Source: Bacillota bacterium
Lineage (GTDB): Bacteria; Bacillota; Clostridia; Lachnospirales; Lachnospiraceae
Length of the DNA: 64,000 nt
Assembly (NCBI GenBank): GCA_023414355.1
Contig: JAEZOB010000062.1
Span: 1-64,000, forward strand
Direction of reading: 5' to 3'
A model generated the notes under the pieces. It made no database searches. It was given only the letters and a program-made list of their open reading frames with translations, and was not told the origin of the DNA. The position numbers were made by a program, and so were the translations under genes. Below, in pieces: positions 7,882 through 16,386 of the stretch; position 1 is the first letter of the stretch, and each line of letters opens with the position of its first letter.

Positions 7882-8859
7882 TTAAATAATTTCCAGCTCA
7901 TGAAATTGAGCTTCGATATGTGCTGTCAGGTTGTTAATGACATCATGTACTGATCCGTGCATGGTGCATCCGGCCGCCTTGACATGTCCCCCGCCTCCGA
8001 AATACACCGCTATCCTGCTGACATTCACTTCACCGTTGGATCTCATGCTGACTTTATATTCATGTGGTTCCGTCTCATAGACAAAGATGGCAACCTCAGT
8101 CCCTTTGGTCAGTCTGAGCTGATCGATGATACCATCCAGATCTGATGTGGCTGCCTCATAAAAATCCAGCATCTTTCTGCTGATGGAGGCAAATACAACC
8201 TTACCCTCGAGCACCAGAATACTCTCCATCAAACATCTTCCAAGAATCTGATTCTGTATATAGGTCTTGGAATAAAAGGATTCATCAATCAGCGAGGAAA
8301 AATCAATCCCCTTCCTAATTAATTTACCTGCGATATTTAGGGTTTGTTCTGAGGTATTGGAATGCTTGAATACGCCTGTATCATGAATAATACCGACATA
8401 TAAGGATTCTGCCATCTCTTTGGTGATTCTCTTTTCATCCATCAGAGTAAAAAGTACCTCACAGGTAGAGGAAGCATCCGCCACCACATGATTTACCTTC
8501 GCAAAGCTTAAGTTACTGATGTGGTGGTCAATGTTCCAGGTTGTCTTCGCAGTCATATAGTATTTCACTGCATTCCCGAGGCGATCCAGACTTCCGCAAT
8601 CCAATGATATGAATATATCGTACTCCTGATCGCCCTCACAACTGCGTTTGATTTCGTCAAAGCCGGTCAATATATGAAATTCATTTCCAAGGGGCTCCTG
8701 CAGATAAACATCAACCTTTTCGATACCATACTCCTCCCTTAGGGAGTTCAGATACTGGTATAATGCTGTGCAGGAACCGATACAGTCACCATCCGGCCTG
8801 ATGTGACCGGCTATAGCAATCTTTTTTGCACCCTTTAATTCTGTATCAATCATTCTCAT
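7882..8859 (-). CDS. nrnA: DHH-family oligoribonuclease / pAp phosphatase
   Basis: A 325-residue DHH/DHHA1 phosphoesterase. Metal-binding motifs are visible in order: GHIRPDGDCIGS, SLDCGS, NIDHHISN and the C-terminal GGGGHVKAAGC of the DHHA1 substrate-binding domain. NrnA degrades short RNA oligomers and 3'-phosphoadenosine 5'-phosphate. It lies between rbfA and truB as in many Firmicutes. A 158-bp gap with palindromic DNA separates it from rbfA. Confidence 0.92.
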   Translation of the reverse strand: MRMIDTELKGAKKIAIAGHIRPDGDCIGSCTALYQYLNSLREEYGIEKVDVYLQEPLGNEFHILTGFDEIKRSCEGDQEYDIFISLDCGSLDRLGNAVKYYMTAKTTWNIDHHISNLSFAKVNHVVADASSTCEVLFTLMDEKRITKEMAESLYVGIIHDTGVFKHSNTSEQTLNIAGKLIRKGIDFSSLIDESFYSKTYIQNQILGRCLMESILVLEGKVVFASISRKMLDFYEAATSDLDGIIDQLRLTKGTEVAIFVYETEPHEYKVSMRSNGEVNVSRIAVYFGGGGHVKAAGCTMHGSVHDVINNLTAHIEAQFHELEII

Positions 8860-8950
8860 AAGCTGTCGTCCTCTTCCTTTATCTCAAACCATATGCAGTA
8901 AAACAAATTCATTTTTCATTGAACACTGAAGAAGCACATAATGAATTTCC

Positions 8951-8970
8951 TAACGAATTCTTGAATTCGT
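8951..8970. repeat. Palindrome in the rbfA-nrnA gap
   Basis: AACGAATTC and GAATTCGTT are perfect 9-bp arms separated by two bases. They would form a tight hairpin in the operon mRNA, possibly a processing or mRNA-stability element. No U-run follows, so it is not a classical terminator. Confidence 0.55.
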
Positions 8971-8998
8971 TTGAATTCTATTATGGGGTTCTTCCATA

Positions 8999-9023
8999 GA
9001 GTGAAGGTGCTTTTCCTTCACTC
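8999..9023 (-). other. Hairpin overlapping the rbfA stop codon
   Basis: GAGTGAAGG and CCTTCACTC (9-bp perfect arms, 7-nt loop) overlap the last codons and stop of rbfA. There is no U-tract afterwards. It may stabilise the 3' end of a processed mRNA rather than terminate transcription, because nrnA, truB and ribF downstream lack an obvious own promoter. Confidence 0.5.
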
Positions 9024-9449
9024 TTCTTCCTCGGTGTCTTCCTCCGCGATGTCCTCGTCTGTCTCTTCTTCTATATTATCCTCATCCTCACGGGGTAAAC
9101 GCTTATTCACTTCATCAATCAGATGTGACATATGAACGCCATATTCGATGGAGTTATCAATAATAAAGGTAAGTTCCGGTGTATTACGCAAATTCAGTGT
9201 TCTCGCCAGCTGACCACGCATAAAGGAAGCCGCACTTTTTAGGCCCTTGCGGGTTTCCTCTTTGGATTCCTCATCGCCAAGTACACTAATATATACCCTC
9301 GCTGTCTTTAGATCCGGAGATACCTCCACACTGACAACAGAAGTCATCGGGTTAATCCTTGGATCTTTAATTTCCCTGCTGATCAGTGTACTCAGTACTT
9401 TTTGTACCTCACCGTTTATTCTTGTGTTTTTAATGCTGTTTTTTCTCAT
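9018..9449 (-). CDS. rbfA: 30S ribosome-binding factor A
   Basis: RbfA is a KH-fold factor for 16S rRNA 5'-end maturation and cold adaptation. Family marks include INGEVQKVLSTLISREIKDPR, VEVSPDLKTARVYISVLG and RNTPELTFIIDNSIEYG. I choose the ATG at 9449 because GGAGG is 5 nt upstream; an earlier in-frame start lies at 9461. The C-terminal 25 residues are almost all Glu/Asp/Thr, an acidic tail longer than usual. Gene position after infB is standard. Confidence 0.95.
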   Translation of the reverse strand: MRKNSIKNTRINGEVQKVLSTLISREIKDPRINPMTSVVSVEVSPDLKTARVYISVLGDEESKEETRKGLKSAASFMRGQLARTLNLRNTPELTFIIDNSIEYGVHMSHLIDEVNKRLPREDEDNIEEETDEDIAEEDTEEEE

Positions 9450-9486
9450 AAATGCCTCCATTCTGACGACCTTAATGTGCTTCCTT

Positions 9487-9600
9487 GCGGATTAAGCTCG
9501 AATACTACGTATTCTCGCTCGCGTTGCGATTCTCCATGTAAATCATGTCATTTACTCGAGCAAGCTCGGTAAATGCCCTGTTTTCCATGGATTAATCCGC
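9487..9600. repeat. 114-bp structured element between infB and rbfA
   Basis: The element is bounded by GCGGATTAA (9487-9495) and TTAATCCGC (9592-9600). Inside are further palindromes: AATACTACGTATT, a hairpin TTTACTCGAGC/GCTCGGTAAA, and CATGTAAATCATG. It has no coding potential and is more GC-rich than most intergenic DNA here. A bounded, multi-hairpin unit inside an operon looks like a dispersed repeat (REP/BIME-like) or an mRNA processing element; copies elsewhere cannot be tested in this window. Confidence 0.5.
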
Positions 9601-9611
9601 TCATTCGCGAA

Positions 9612-12600
9612 CTATCTCGGTACTTCAGCCATAATATAGAGTTCTACTTTATCGCCTTCCTTGACGTCATTGAATTTCTCAAATACCAGACCGCATTCAT
9701 AGCCGGTTGCTACTTCCTTCACATCATCCTGGAATCTCTTTAAGGATGCTAAGAGTCCTTCATAAATCAAGGTATTGTCTCTATAGATTCTTGCCTTACT
9801 GCCACGAATTACTTTACCGTCAAGCACATAGGAGCCTGCAATTGTACCGACACCGGACGCTTTAAAGGTCATACGTATCTCAGCGTGACCAATAATTCTT
9901 TCTTCAAATATCGGATCCAGCATACCCTTCATCGCTGCTTCTACATCGTTAATTGCATTGTAAATGACACGATACAGCTTAACATCTACCTTCTCACGGT
10001 CAGCGGTTTCCTTTGCTGCATTATCAGGTTTTACATTAAAGCCAATAATAATTGCATTGGAGGTGCTTGCCAGTATAACATCCGATTCGTTAATTGCACC
10101 GACACCGAAATGGACTATTCTGACAGCCACTTCATTATTACTAAGCTTTAGCAGGCTCTGCTTCATAGCTTCCACGGAGCCTTGAACATCTGCTTTGACA
10201 ATCAGGTTCAGATCCTTGATATTGCCTGCTTTAATCTGTGAGAACAAGCCATCCAGGGATAACTTTGCTTTCGTGTCTGCAAGAAGTCTTTCTTTACCCT
10301 GTACCAGGTATGCATCTGCGATTGCTCTGGCTTCTTTTTCGCTTGTTGTTGCGACTAAGATTTCGCCTGCATCCGGAACTTCGTTTAAGCCGAGAACTTC
10401 TACAGGTGTAGAAGGTGTTGCTTCCTTCACTCTGCGGCCCAGGTCATCATTCATCGCACGAACCTTACCAAAGGATGCTCCTACTGCTACATTATCTCCG
10501 ACACGAAGGGTACCCTTCTGTACCAGAATTGTTGCTACCGGCCCTCTTCCTTTATCAAGCTCGGCTTCAATCACAATACCTCTTGCATTTCTGTTCGGAT
10601 TTGCTTTCAACTCAACCATTTCCGCTGTCAGAAGTATCATCTCAAGAAGGTGCTGAATACCTTCCTTCGTATGAGCGGATACCGGAACAAAGATCGTATC
10701 ACCACCCCAATCCTCAGCGATCAATTCATATTCGGTCAACTCCTGCTTAACCCGTTCGATATTCGCACTAGGCTTATCTATCTTATTAATAGCAACGATA
10801 ATCTGTACACCGGCTGCTTTTGCATGATTAATAGCCTCAATCGTCTGAGGCATAACACCATCATCCGCCGCTACCACAAGAATTGCTATATCCGTAGATT
10901 TCGCACCACGCATACGCATTGCAGTAAATGCTTCATGACCGGGTGTATCCAGGAAGGTAATCTTCTCGCCGTTAATTTCGATGACTGAAGCACCGATATG
11001 CTGCGTGATACCACCTGCTTCCCTGGAGGTCACATTCGTTTCACGGATTGCATCGAGTAAGGAGGTCTTACCATGATCGACATGTCCCATGACGCAGACA
11101 ACCGGAGGACGTTTTTCCATAGTAGCAGGATCTTCATCCTCTTCCTTCAGCAATTCTTCAACCTCATTAACCTTAACTTCCTTTTCAGCGATGATATCGT
11201 ATTCTAAAGCGATCTCTTCTGCTTCTTCATAAGTTATCTCCTGATTCAAGGTTACGATCTTTCCTGCTAAAAAGAGCTTTTTAATCAAAGCAGCGGACGG
11301 TTTTTTCATCTTTTCCGCCAGTTCCTTGATGGTCAGAATCTCAGGGATACTAATTACCTTAATTTCCTCTTCCACTACCTGAATAGGTTTCGGCTGGATA
11401 AACTGTCCCTTCTTAGGAGCAATCTTAGCCTTAACCTCATCACCGTTATGATCTCTTTCCAGTATTCTATCTTTATAACTCTTCTCTTTATTGATGCGGT
11501 CTCTGTTTCTCTTATTGCTGTTATCATTTTTCTCAGCTACCTTCTGATCCAGAATCTGCTGATCGAAATTCTTTCGCTCACCGCCGCCTCTTTGACCGGC
11601 AGGCTTTCTCGCCTGAGATCTGTTCCCGTAATTCGGCTTATCATCGTCGTCTTTACCGGCTTCTTCAAAGCCTCTTCCACCACCAAAACCACCGGGTCTC
11701 TGTCCAGCAGGTCTGGAGTATCCACCGGAATTACCACCGTAATTTCCTCTACCCTGCTGTCCACCGCCTGCGTAGGGGGGACGTGATCCCTGACCCTGAT
11801 AGCCTTCACCCTGCGGTCTCTGTGGTCTGTCACCATAAGGACGATTTCCCTGATAACCGCCTTCTCCGGCAGGTCTCTGCGGTCTGTCGCCATAAGGACG
11901 ATTTCCTTGATAGCCGCCTTCTCCGGCAGGTCTCTGCGGTCTGTCGCCATAAGGGCGATTTCCCTGATAGCCGCCTTCTCCGGCAGGTCTCTGCGGCCTG
12001 TCGCCATAAGGACGGTTGCCCTGATAGCCGCCTTCTCCGGCAGGTCTCTGCGGTCTATCTCCATAAGGGCGATTTCCCTGATAGCCACCTTCTCCGGCGG
12101 GTCTCTGCGGTCTGTCTCCATAGGGACGGTTCCCCTGATAACCTTCTCCGGCGGGTCTCTGCGGTCTGTCTCCCTGATAACGCCCATCTTGGCCACGCCC
12201 ATCCTGTGAACGATTTCCCTGATAGCCCGTTCCTGCAGGTCTTTGCTGCCTTTGAGCATATTGAGAATTACCCTGCCCCTGCATACCTTCACCCTGCGGT
12301 CTTGGCTGTCTTTGCATTTGATCTGATGGACGACTATCTCCTTGGGGTCTTGGCTGCCTCTGTCCCGATTGCTGTGATTGTCCTTGTGACTGGGAACCTT
12401 GTTGACCGTATCCCGATGAACGCTGTCCTCCAGCAGAGTAACTCTGCATCGGCTGTCCTGAAGGTCTTTGTCCTTCACCTTGTCTTGCTGTATTTTGTGA
12501 GCCTTGATATCCCTGGCCTTGTGCGCCATGCTGGCCACTTGAAGCCTGGCCTTGATATCCCTGCTGTCCTTGTCTCATTCCGTTCTGTCCTCCTGACGGT

Positions 12601-13121
12601 CTTTGTCCTGATACTTGCGAAGCATGCGTTTGCGCTTGTGAAGCATGTGTCTGCGAAGTATGCGTTTGTGTTTGTGAAGCATGCGCTTGTGAAGCAGCAT
12701 GCGTCTGTGCTTGGTTTACTCCCTGCTGTGACTGTCTTACTGCACCCTGCTGATTCAAAGCAGGTTTTGCTGCAGAAACCTGCGCGGCATGCACCTGGGC
12801 TGGTTGCACCGGTGTCGCATGACCTGAAGAAGTCCCCTGCTGCGCTGTATGCGTCTGCGTCGGCTGTGGTCTCTGAGCTGTATGCTGAGCAGCCGGAGCA
12901 GCAGGCTTTGCCACCGGTTGTCCCTGGGCTGCCCTTGCTCTCTCTGCCTGCACAAAATGGTTCTTGATTACCTGAACCTCATTATCTTCAAGGTTGGAGC
13001 TGTGCGTCTTCTTGACACCAAAGCTTTTCTCCAGATAATCAAGGATGTCCTTGCTCTCAATCCCATTTTTTACTTGATCATTTATCTCTTTTTTTAACTC
13101 AAATATTTTCATTTTGGCCAT
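9612..13121 (-). CDS. infB: Translation initiation factor IF-2
   Basis: IF-2 is the GTPase that places initiator tRNA on the 30S subunit. At 1169 residues it is much longer than typical. The N-terminal half (about residues 1-590) is a Gln/Gly/Ala/His/Arg-rich low-complexity extension with six exact or near-exact repeats of a 19-residue unit (near 314-437). A second IF2N-like segment follows, then the G domain (from about 670) with VMGHVDHGKTSLLD, DTPGHEAF and NKID. Domains II-IV follow to YIMAEVPR. Start ATG has GGAGG 8 nt upstream and overlaps the ylxQ stop by 23 bases. Confidence 0.97.
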   Translation of the reverse strand: MAKMKIFELKKEINDQVKNGIESKDILDYLEKSFGVKKTHSSNLEDNEVQVIKNHFVQAERARAAQGQPVAKPAAPAAQHTAQRPQPTQTHTAQQGTSSGHATPVQPAQVHAAQVSAAKPALNQQGAVRQSQQGVNQAQTHAASQAHASQTQTHTSQTHASQAQTHASQVSGQRPSGGQNGMRQGQQGYQGQASSGQHGAQGQGYQGSQNTARQGEGQRPSGQPMQSYSAGGQRSSGYGQQGSQSQGQSQQSGQRQPRPQGDSRPSDQMQRQPRPQGEGMQGQGNSQYAQRQQRPAGTGYQGNRSQDGRGQDGRYQGDRPQRPAGEGYQGNRPYGDRPQRPAGEGGYQGNRPYGDRPQRPAGEGGYQGNRPYGDRPQRPAGEGGYQGNRPYGDRPQRPAGEGGYQGNRPYGDRPQRPAGEGGYQGNRPYGDRPQRPQGEGYQGQGSRPPYAGGGQQGRGNYGGNSGGYSRPAGQRPGGFGGGRGFEEAGKDDDDKPNYGNRSQARKPAGQRGGGERKNFDQQILDQKVAEKNDNSNKRNRDRINKEKSYKDRILERDHNGDEVKAKIAPKKGQFIQPKPIQVVEEEIKVISIPEILTIKELAEKMKKPSAALIKKLFLAGKIVTLNQEITYEEAEEIALEYDIIAEKEVKVNEVEELLKEEDEDPATMEKRPPVVCVMGHVDHGKTSLLDAIRETNVTSREAGGITQHIGASVIEINGEKITFLDTPGHEAFTAMRMRGAKSTDIAILVVAADDGVMPQTIEAINHAKAAGVQIIVAINKIDKPSANIERVKQELTEYELIAEDWGGDTIFVPVSAHTKEGIQHLLEMILLTAEMVELKANPNRNARGIVIEAELDKGRGPVATILVQKGTLRVGDNVAVGASFGKVRAMNDDLGRRVKEATPSTPVEVLGLNEVPDAGEILVATTSEKEARAIADAYLVQGKERLLADTKAKLSLDGLFSQIKAGNIKDLNLIVKADVQGSVEAMKQSLLKLSNNEVAVRIVHFGVGAINESDVILASTSNAIIIGFNVKPDNAAKETADREKVDVKLYRVIYNAINDVEAAMKGMLDPIFEERIIGHAEIRMTFKASGVGTIAGSYVLDGKVIRGSKARIYRDNTLIYEGLLASLKRFQDDVKEVATGYECGLVFEKFNDVKEGDKVELYIMAEVPR
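11810..12180. repeat. 57-bp tandem repeats inside infB
   Basis: Six units with 57-bp periodicity (recognisable at 11839, 11896, 11953, 12010, 12067 and 12124) encode GEGGYQGNRPYGDRPQRPA-type repeats. Units differ mainly at synonymous positions, so amino-acid sequence is being kept while DNA drifts. The period and homogeneity suggest expansion by slippage or recombination. It is coding, with no spacers, so it is not a CRISPR array. Confidence 0.9.
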
Positions 13122-13458
13122 ACTTACTACCTCCGTTCCTATCCTGCATCATTTTCAGTTGCTTATCAATTGCGTCTGCCAAGCCCTTGTCAAGCACTGT
13201 TAAAGAAGCACGAAATTCTTTACCCATTGCATGACCCAAGTCGTCCTTAATGCCAAAAAAATAAATTGGCACTTTATAGTAAGTACACATGTTGGTAAAC
13301 ATTTTCTTCGTGTTGTCCGATGCGTCCTCAGCCACCACGACCAAGGCTGCCTTATGTTCTTTTACAGCTTTTTCGGTAGAGAACTCTCCGCTGACCAGCT
13401 TTCCTGATTTTGTTGCAATTCCTAACAGGTTATACACCTTCTTTTCTTCCGGACTCAA
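13099..13458 (-). CDS. ylxQ: L7Ae-family RNA-binding protein YlxQ
   Basis: A 119-residue protein of the L7Ae/L30e/S12e family, encoded between ylxR and infB as in Bacillus. Typical features are LLGIATKSGKLVSGE and ALVVVAEDASDNTKK. Members bind kink-turn RNA; the precise role of YlxQ is unclear. It overlaps ylxR (29 bp) at its start and infB at its end, so the three genes are translationally coupled. Confidence 0.88.
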   Translation of the reverse strand: MSPEEKKVYNLLGIATKSGKLVSGEFSTEKAVKEHKAALVVVAEDASDNTKKMFTNMCTYYKVPIYFFGIKDDLGHAMGKEFRASLTVLDKGLADAIDKQLKMMQDRNGGSKYGQNENI

Positions 13459-13717
13459 GCAAAATCATCTCCTTCTCCAATGTTTCGATCAATTCCTTCG
13501 GAATGCTCACCTTGAGTGACCGCTCCAGTCCTTTCGTCTTGATTGCTTTACGGAGACATTCCAACGAACAGCAGATATATGCGCCTCTGCCATTCTTTTT
13601 TCCCGTAGTATCAATCAAAATATCCTCTTCCGGAGTCTTAAGGATACGGATCATTTCTTTCTTGGTCTTCATCTCACCGCATCCGGTACACATTCTTAAT
13701 GGTATCTTCTTCGCCAT
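13430..13717 (-). CDS. ylxR: YlxR / RNase P modulator
   Basis: A 95-residue DUF448 protein. It has the family start PLRMCTGCGEMKTKKEMIRI and the later GRGAYICCSLECLRKA. In Bacillus the homologue (renamed RnpM) binds the RNase P RNA and modulates its activity. The gene sits in the canonical nusA-ylxR-ylxQ-infB order with a 15-bp gap to nusA. Confidence 0.92.
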   Translation of the reverse strand: MAKKIPLRMCTGCGEMKTKKEMIRILKTPEEDILIDTTGKKNGRGAYICCSLECLRKAIKTKGLERSLKVSIPKELIETLEKEMILLESGRKEGV

Positions 13718-13732
13718 CTATTCTCACATCCT

Positions 13733-14779
13733 CTAATATCCCAAGCTTTGGGATTCACTCTTGATGTCGATCTTAAATCCTGTCAGTTTAGCGGCAAGTC
13801 TTGCATTCTGTCCTTCTTTACCAATTGCGAGTGACAGCTGATAGTCGGGAACAATGACTCTTGCACTCTTCTCCGCTTCTTCCACAGTAACAGATACTAC
13901 CTTTGCCGGACTGAGAGCATTTTCGATCAGTCTGGCAGGATCGCTGCTCCAGTTGATAATATCGATCTTCTCATTCCTCAGTTCATGAACGATCGCATTT
14001 ACTCTTGCTCCGTTCAAACCTACACAGGCACCAACAGCATCTACATCGGGATTATTGCTCCAGACAGCCATCTTTGTTCTTGAGCCAGCTTCACGGCTGA
14101 TGCTCTTGATCTCAACTGTTCCGTCCTGTATTTCTGTAACCTCAGCTTCAAATAATCTTTTTACCAACTCAGGATGTGTTCTGGAAACGGTAATTCTAGG
14201 CCCTTTGGTGGTATCCTTAACTTCAAGGACATATAATTTGATACGATCGGTAGGTCTAAACACCTCACCTCTGACCTGTTCATTCTCTGTCAGAACCGCA
14301 TCCACCTTACCAAGATTAATACTAACATTATTTCCTACATAACGCTGTACAATACCAGTGACAATATCCTTCTCCTTGTTGCTATACTGGTTGAAAAGAA
14401 CCTTTCTCTCTTCTTCACGGATCTTCTGAACCACTACCTGCTTCGCTTTCTGAGCAGCGATACGACCGAAATTCTTCGGTGTCACTTCGATTGCCATAAG
14501 ATCACCGATTTCTTTTCTGGCATCCTTCATTTTTGCCTGGGCCAGGCTGATCTGCATAACCGCATCAGAAACCTCTTCCACGACTTCCTTCATTGCAAAT
14601 ACATTTACTTCTCCGGTCACTCTATCGATATTCACCTTGATATTGTCCGCTCTGCCGTAATTATTTTTACATGCTGCAACCAAAGAGTTTTCCAACGCCT
14701 CAAGCAATATATCCTTACTGATATCCTTTTCCTTCTCGATCTGGTTTAAAGCTTCAATGAGTTCCCTGTTCGCATCCAT
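13733..14779 (-). CDS. nusA: Transcription elongation/termination factor NusA
   Basis: A 348-residue NusA, the short Firmicute form without C-terminal acidic repeats. It has an N-terminal RNA-polymerase-binding domain (1-125), an S1 domain (about 135-200, KEKDIVTGIVQRYVGNN), and two KH domains (about 200-345: GACVGLNGARVNAIVHEL and AIGKEGQNARLAAKLTG). NusA controls pausing, termination and antitermination. It follows rimP after 140 bp that contains two unusual hairpins. Confidence 0.97.
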   Translation of the reverse strand: MDANRELIEALNQIEKEKDISKDILLEALENSLVAACKNNYGRADNIKVNIDRVTGEVNVFAMKEVVEEVSDAVMQISLAQAKMKDARKEIGDLMAIEVTPKNFGRIAAQKAKQVVVQKIREEERKVLFNQYSNKEKDIVTGIVQRYVGNNVSINLGKVDAVLTENEQVRGEVFRPTDRIKLYVLEVKDTTKGPRITVSRTHPELVKRLFEAEVTEIQDGTVEIKSISREAGSRTKMAVWSNNPDVDAVGACVGLNGARVNAIVHELRNEKIDIINWSSDPARLIENALSPAKVVSVTVEEAEKSARVIVPDYQLSLAIGKEGQNARLAAKLTGFKIDIKSESQSLGY

Positions 14780-14830
14780 TTTCTTTATTAATCCTCCTTT
14801 AAGTATCTATAAAATTTTGATGAGTTACAT

Positions 14831-14895
14831 AGGAGGATTTTCCTCCTTTCAATAATGATAAATTTTCATGAATAACTCAGGAGGATTTTCCCCCT
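14831..14895 (-). promoter_or_regulatory. Twin SD/anti-SD-like hairpins in the rimP-nusA gap
   Basis: Two similar hairpins lie about 48 nt apart: AGGAGGAAAATCCTCCT on the minus strand (14831-14847) and a diverged copy (14879-14895). Surrounding bases (TGAGTTA/TAACTCA-like) are also related, so this may be a local duplication. Each presents an AGGAGG base-paired to a CCTCCT. The true nusA ribosome binding site (AAGGAGG at about 14790-14796) lies just downstream and could pair with the CCTCCT strands. Confidence 0.5.
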
Positions 14896-14919
14896 TCTGC
14901 TTCCAGTAAAATCTATAAG

Positions 14920-15387
14920 TTAAAAATCGAACGTCAATCGCACTGTTGCAATCTCAGTTCTCGGGATCTCCATCCTAGTGCCGTCTTCCAGCTCCAGGGT
15001 AATTACCTTTGAATCAAAGGCGTCCAGAATTCCCGTAAATTCCTTCTTTTTATTGATTGCTTTATAAAGCTTTACCTCAACCTCTTCCCCGATGCTTTTC
15101 TCAAAATGCTTATCCTTCTTTAGCTGCCTTCCAAGACCGGGTGAACTTACCTCCAATACATAGGAATCTGAGATGAAATCCTTCTGATCCAACAAATCAC
15201 TTAGTTCTCTGCTGACTAAAACACAGTCATCCACCGTGATTCCGTTTTCCTTATCAATATAAGCTCGTAAATACCAGCTTCCGCCCTCCTTTACATATTC
15301 GACGTCATACAATTCGAAATGATTCGCTTTAAGAATCGGTTCAATCAGCATTTCGGTCTTCTGCTCATATTCTTCATGCTTTGTCAT
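14920..15387 (-). CDS. rimP: Ribosome maturation factor RimP
   Basis: A 155-residue RimP, first gene of the translation operon. Motifs LRAYIDKENGITVDDCVLVSR and YVLEVSSPGLGRQLKK (split here at about residues 42-60 and 80-95) are diagnostic. It helps assemble the 30S subunit before S12 binding. It is preceded by a clear promoter (15513-15541) and a leader hairpin. Confidence 0.96.
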   Translation of the reverse strand: MTKHEEYEQKTEMLIEPILKANHFELYDVEYVKEGGSWYLRAYIDKENGITVDDCVLVSRELSDLLDQKDFISDSYVLEVSSPGLGRQLKKDKHFEKSIGEEVEVKLYKAINKKKEFTGILDAFDSKVITLELEDGTRMEIPRTEIATVRLTFDF

Positions 15388-15462
15388 TCAAATCCCTACT
15401 TTCTAATCATATTCCAAGACTAATCCTTTACAGTTGTAACTGAACTTATACAAAACAGAAGA

Positions 15463-15482
15463 GTGGACTTTCGTCCACTCCT
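15463..15482 (-). promoter_or_regulatory. Leader hairpin in front of rimP
   Basis: AGTGGAC and GTCCACT (GAAA tetraloop on the minus strand) form a tight stem, followed by CTTCTGTTTTG. It lies downstream of the rimP promoter and upstream of the rimP start, so it may be an attenuator for the operon. It could instead be the end of the ABC ATPase transcript. Confidence 0.5.
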
Positions 15483-15512
15483 TAATTAGTCTTATCATTT
15501 TGCAACATAATT

Positions 15513-15541
15513 ATTATAACAAACGATACCAAAAATTGCAA
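15513..15541 (-). promoter_or_regulatory. Promoter of the rimP-nusA-infB-ribF operon
   Basis: Minus-strand TTGCAA (15536-15541), 17 nt, TATAAT (15513-15518): a near-consensus vegetative promoter about 125 nt before rimP. Confidence 0.8.
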
Positions 15542-15591
15542 GTCTTTCTTTTACTGGATTACAAGTAAGTTTCTAATAAATCATAAATTCA

Positions 15592-16347
15592 CTATTCCTG
15601 ATTGAATCTTTGGAGAAACTCCTTCGTTCTCTGATTAATGCTATTGCCGAATACCGCCTCAGGTGTACCCTGTTCCACAATAACACCCTCGTCCATAAAT
15701 ACTACTCGGTCAGCAACATCTCTTGCAAATGCCATCTCGTGAGTCACGATGACCATCGTCATCTTCTCCTCAGCCAAAGCGCGGATTACCTTCAGGATTT
15801 CACCTGTCAGCTCAGGATCCAGGGCTGAAGTCGGCTCATCGAAGAATAGGATTCTTGGATTCAATGCCAAGGCTCTTGCTATCGCTATTCTCTGCTGCTG
15901 ACCACCCGACAACTCGCTTGGATAAGCTTTCGCTTTATCCACCAGATTCATCTTATTCAATAGCTGCATCGCCTTCTCCTCAGCAGTTTTCTTATCGATA
16001 TGCAGTACATTGATCTGTGCATCCACGATATTGCGTAGAACGCTAAAATGAGGAAACAGATTAAAGTTCTGGAACACAAGGCCAACCTCCAGGATGATCT
16101 CATGCAATATTTTGGCATCGGTATAGCCTGCTCCCGAAAAGGTATCAACCATCGTCGTCCCACAGACTTCGATTCTGCCTTCATCCACTTTCTCCAGCTG
16201 CGTCAGGCACCTGAGCAGTGTAGACTTACCGGAACCGGAGGGCCCGATGATGGCGATGACCTCTCCTTCCTGTACCTCCAGGGAAATTCCCTTTAAAACC
16301 TCTGTCTTATGAAATGTCTTATGTAAATGATCTGCTCTTAACAGCAT
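15592..16347 (-). CDS. Polar amino-acid ABC transporter, ATP-binding subunit
   Basis: A 251-residue GlnQ/ArtP-type ATPase. It shows Walker A IGPSGSGKST, signature LSGGQQQR, Walker B ILFFDEPTSALDPE and the H-loop VTHEMAFA. It energises uptake of a polar amino acid together with the permease encoded just upstream (40-bp gap). An insert around residues 65-85 (GAGYTDAKILHEI) is slightly longer than in many GlnQ proteins. Confidence 0.92.
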   Translation of the reverse strand: MLLRADHLHKTFHKTEVLKGISLEVQEGEVIAIIGPSGSGKSTLLRCLTQLEKVDEGRIEVCGTTMVDTFSGAGYTDAKILHEIILEVGLVFQNFNLFPHFSVLRNIVDAQINVLHIDKKTAEEKAMQLLNKMNLVDKAKAYPSELSGGQQQRIAIARALALNPRILFFDEPTSALDPELTGEILKVIRALAEEKMTMVIVTHEMAFARDVADRVVFMDEGVIVEQGTPEAVFGNSINQRTKEFLQRFNQE

Positions 16348-16386
16348 GGCAAACGCTCCGTTTCTGTCTGTAGATTCGATTTTATA

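Noticed and set aside
8999..9023. A terminator after rbfA
   Set aside because: The hairpin has no U-run and nrnA-truB-ribF downstream show no separate strong promoter, so a processing or stability role is more likely.
11810..12180. Regular repeats considered as a CRISPR array
   Set aside because: The repeats are contiguous, coding in frame in infB, have no variable spacers and no cas genes are nearby.
11783..12967. A long plus-strand ORF and a minus-strand out-of-frame ORF (11537-12538) over infB
   Set aside because: They exist only because of the low-stop, repeat-rich DNA of the infB N-terminus; the repeated protein patterns follow the 57-bp infB repeats and there are no ribosome binding sites.
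15592..16347. The amino-acid ABC ATPase as part of the rimP operon
   Set aside because: A strong promoter for rimP lies between them and the function differs; read-through remains possible but is not needed.
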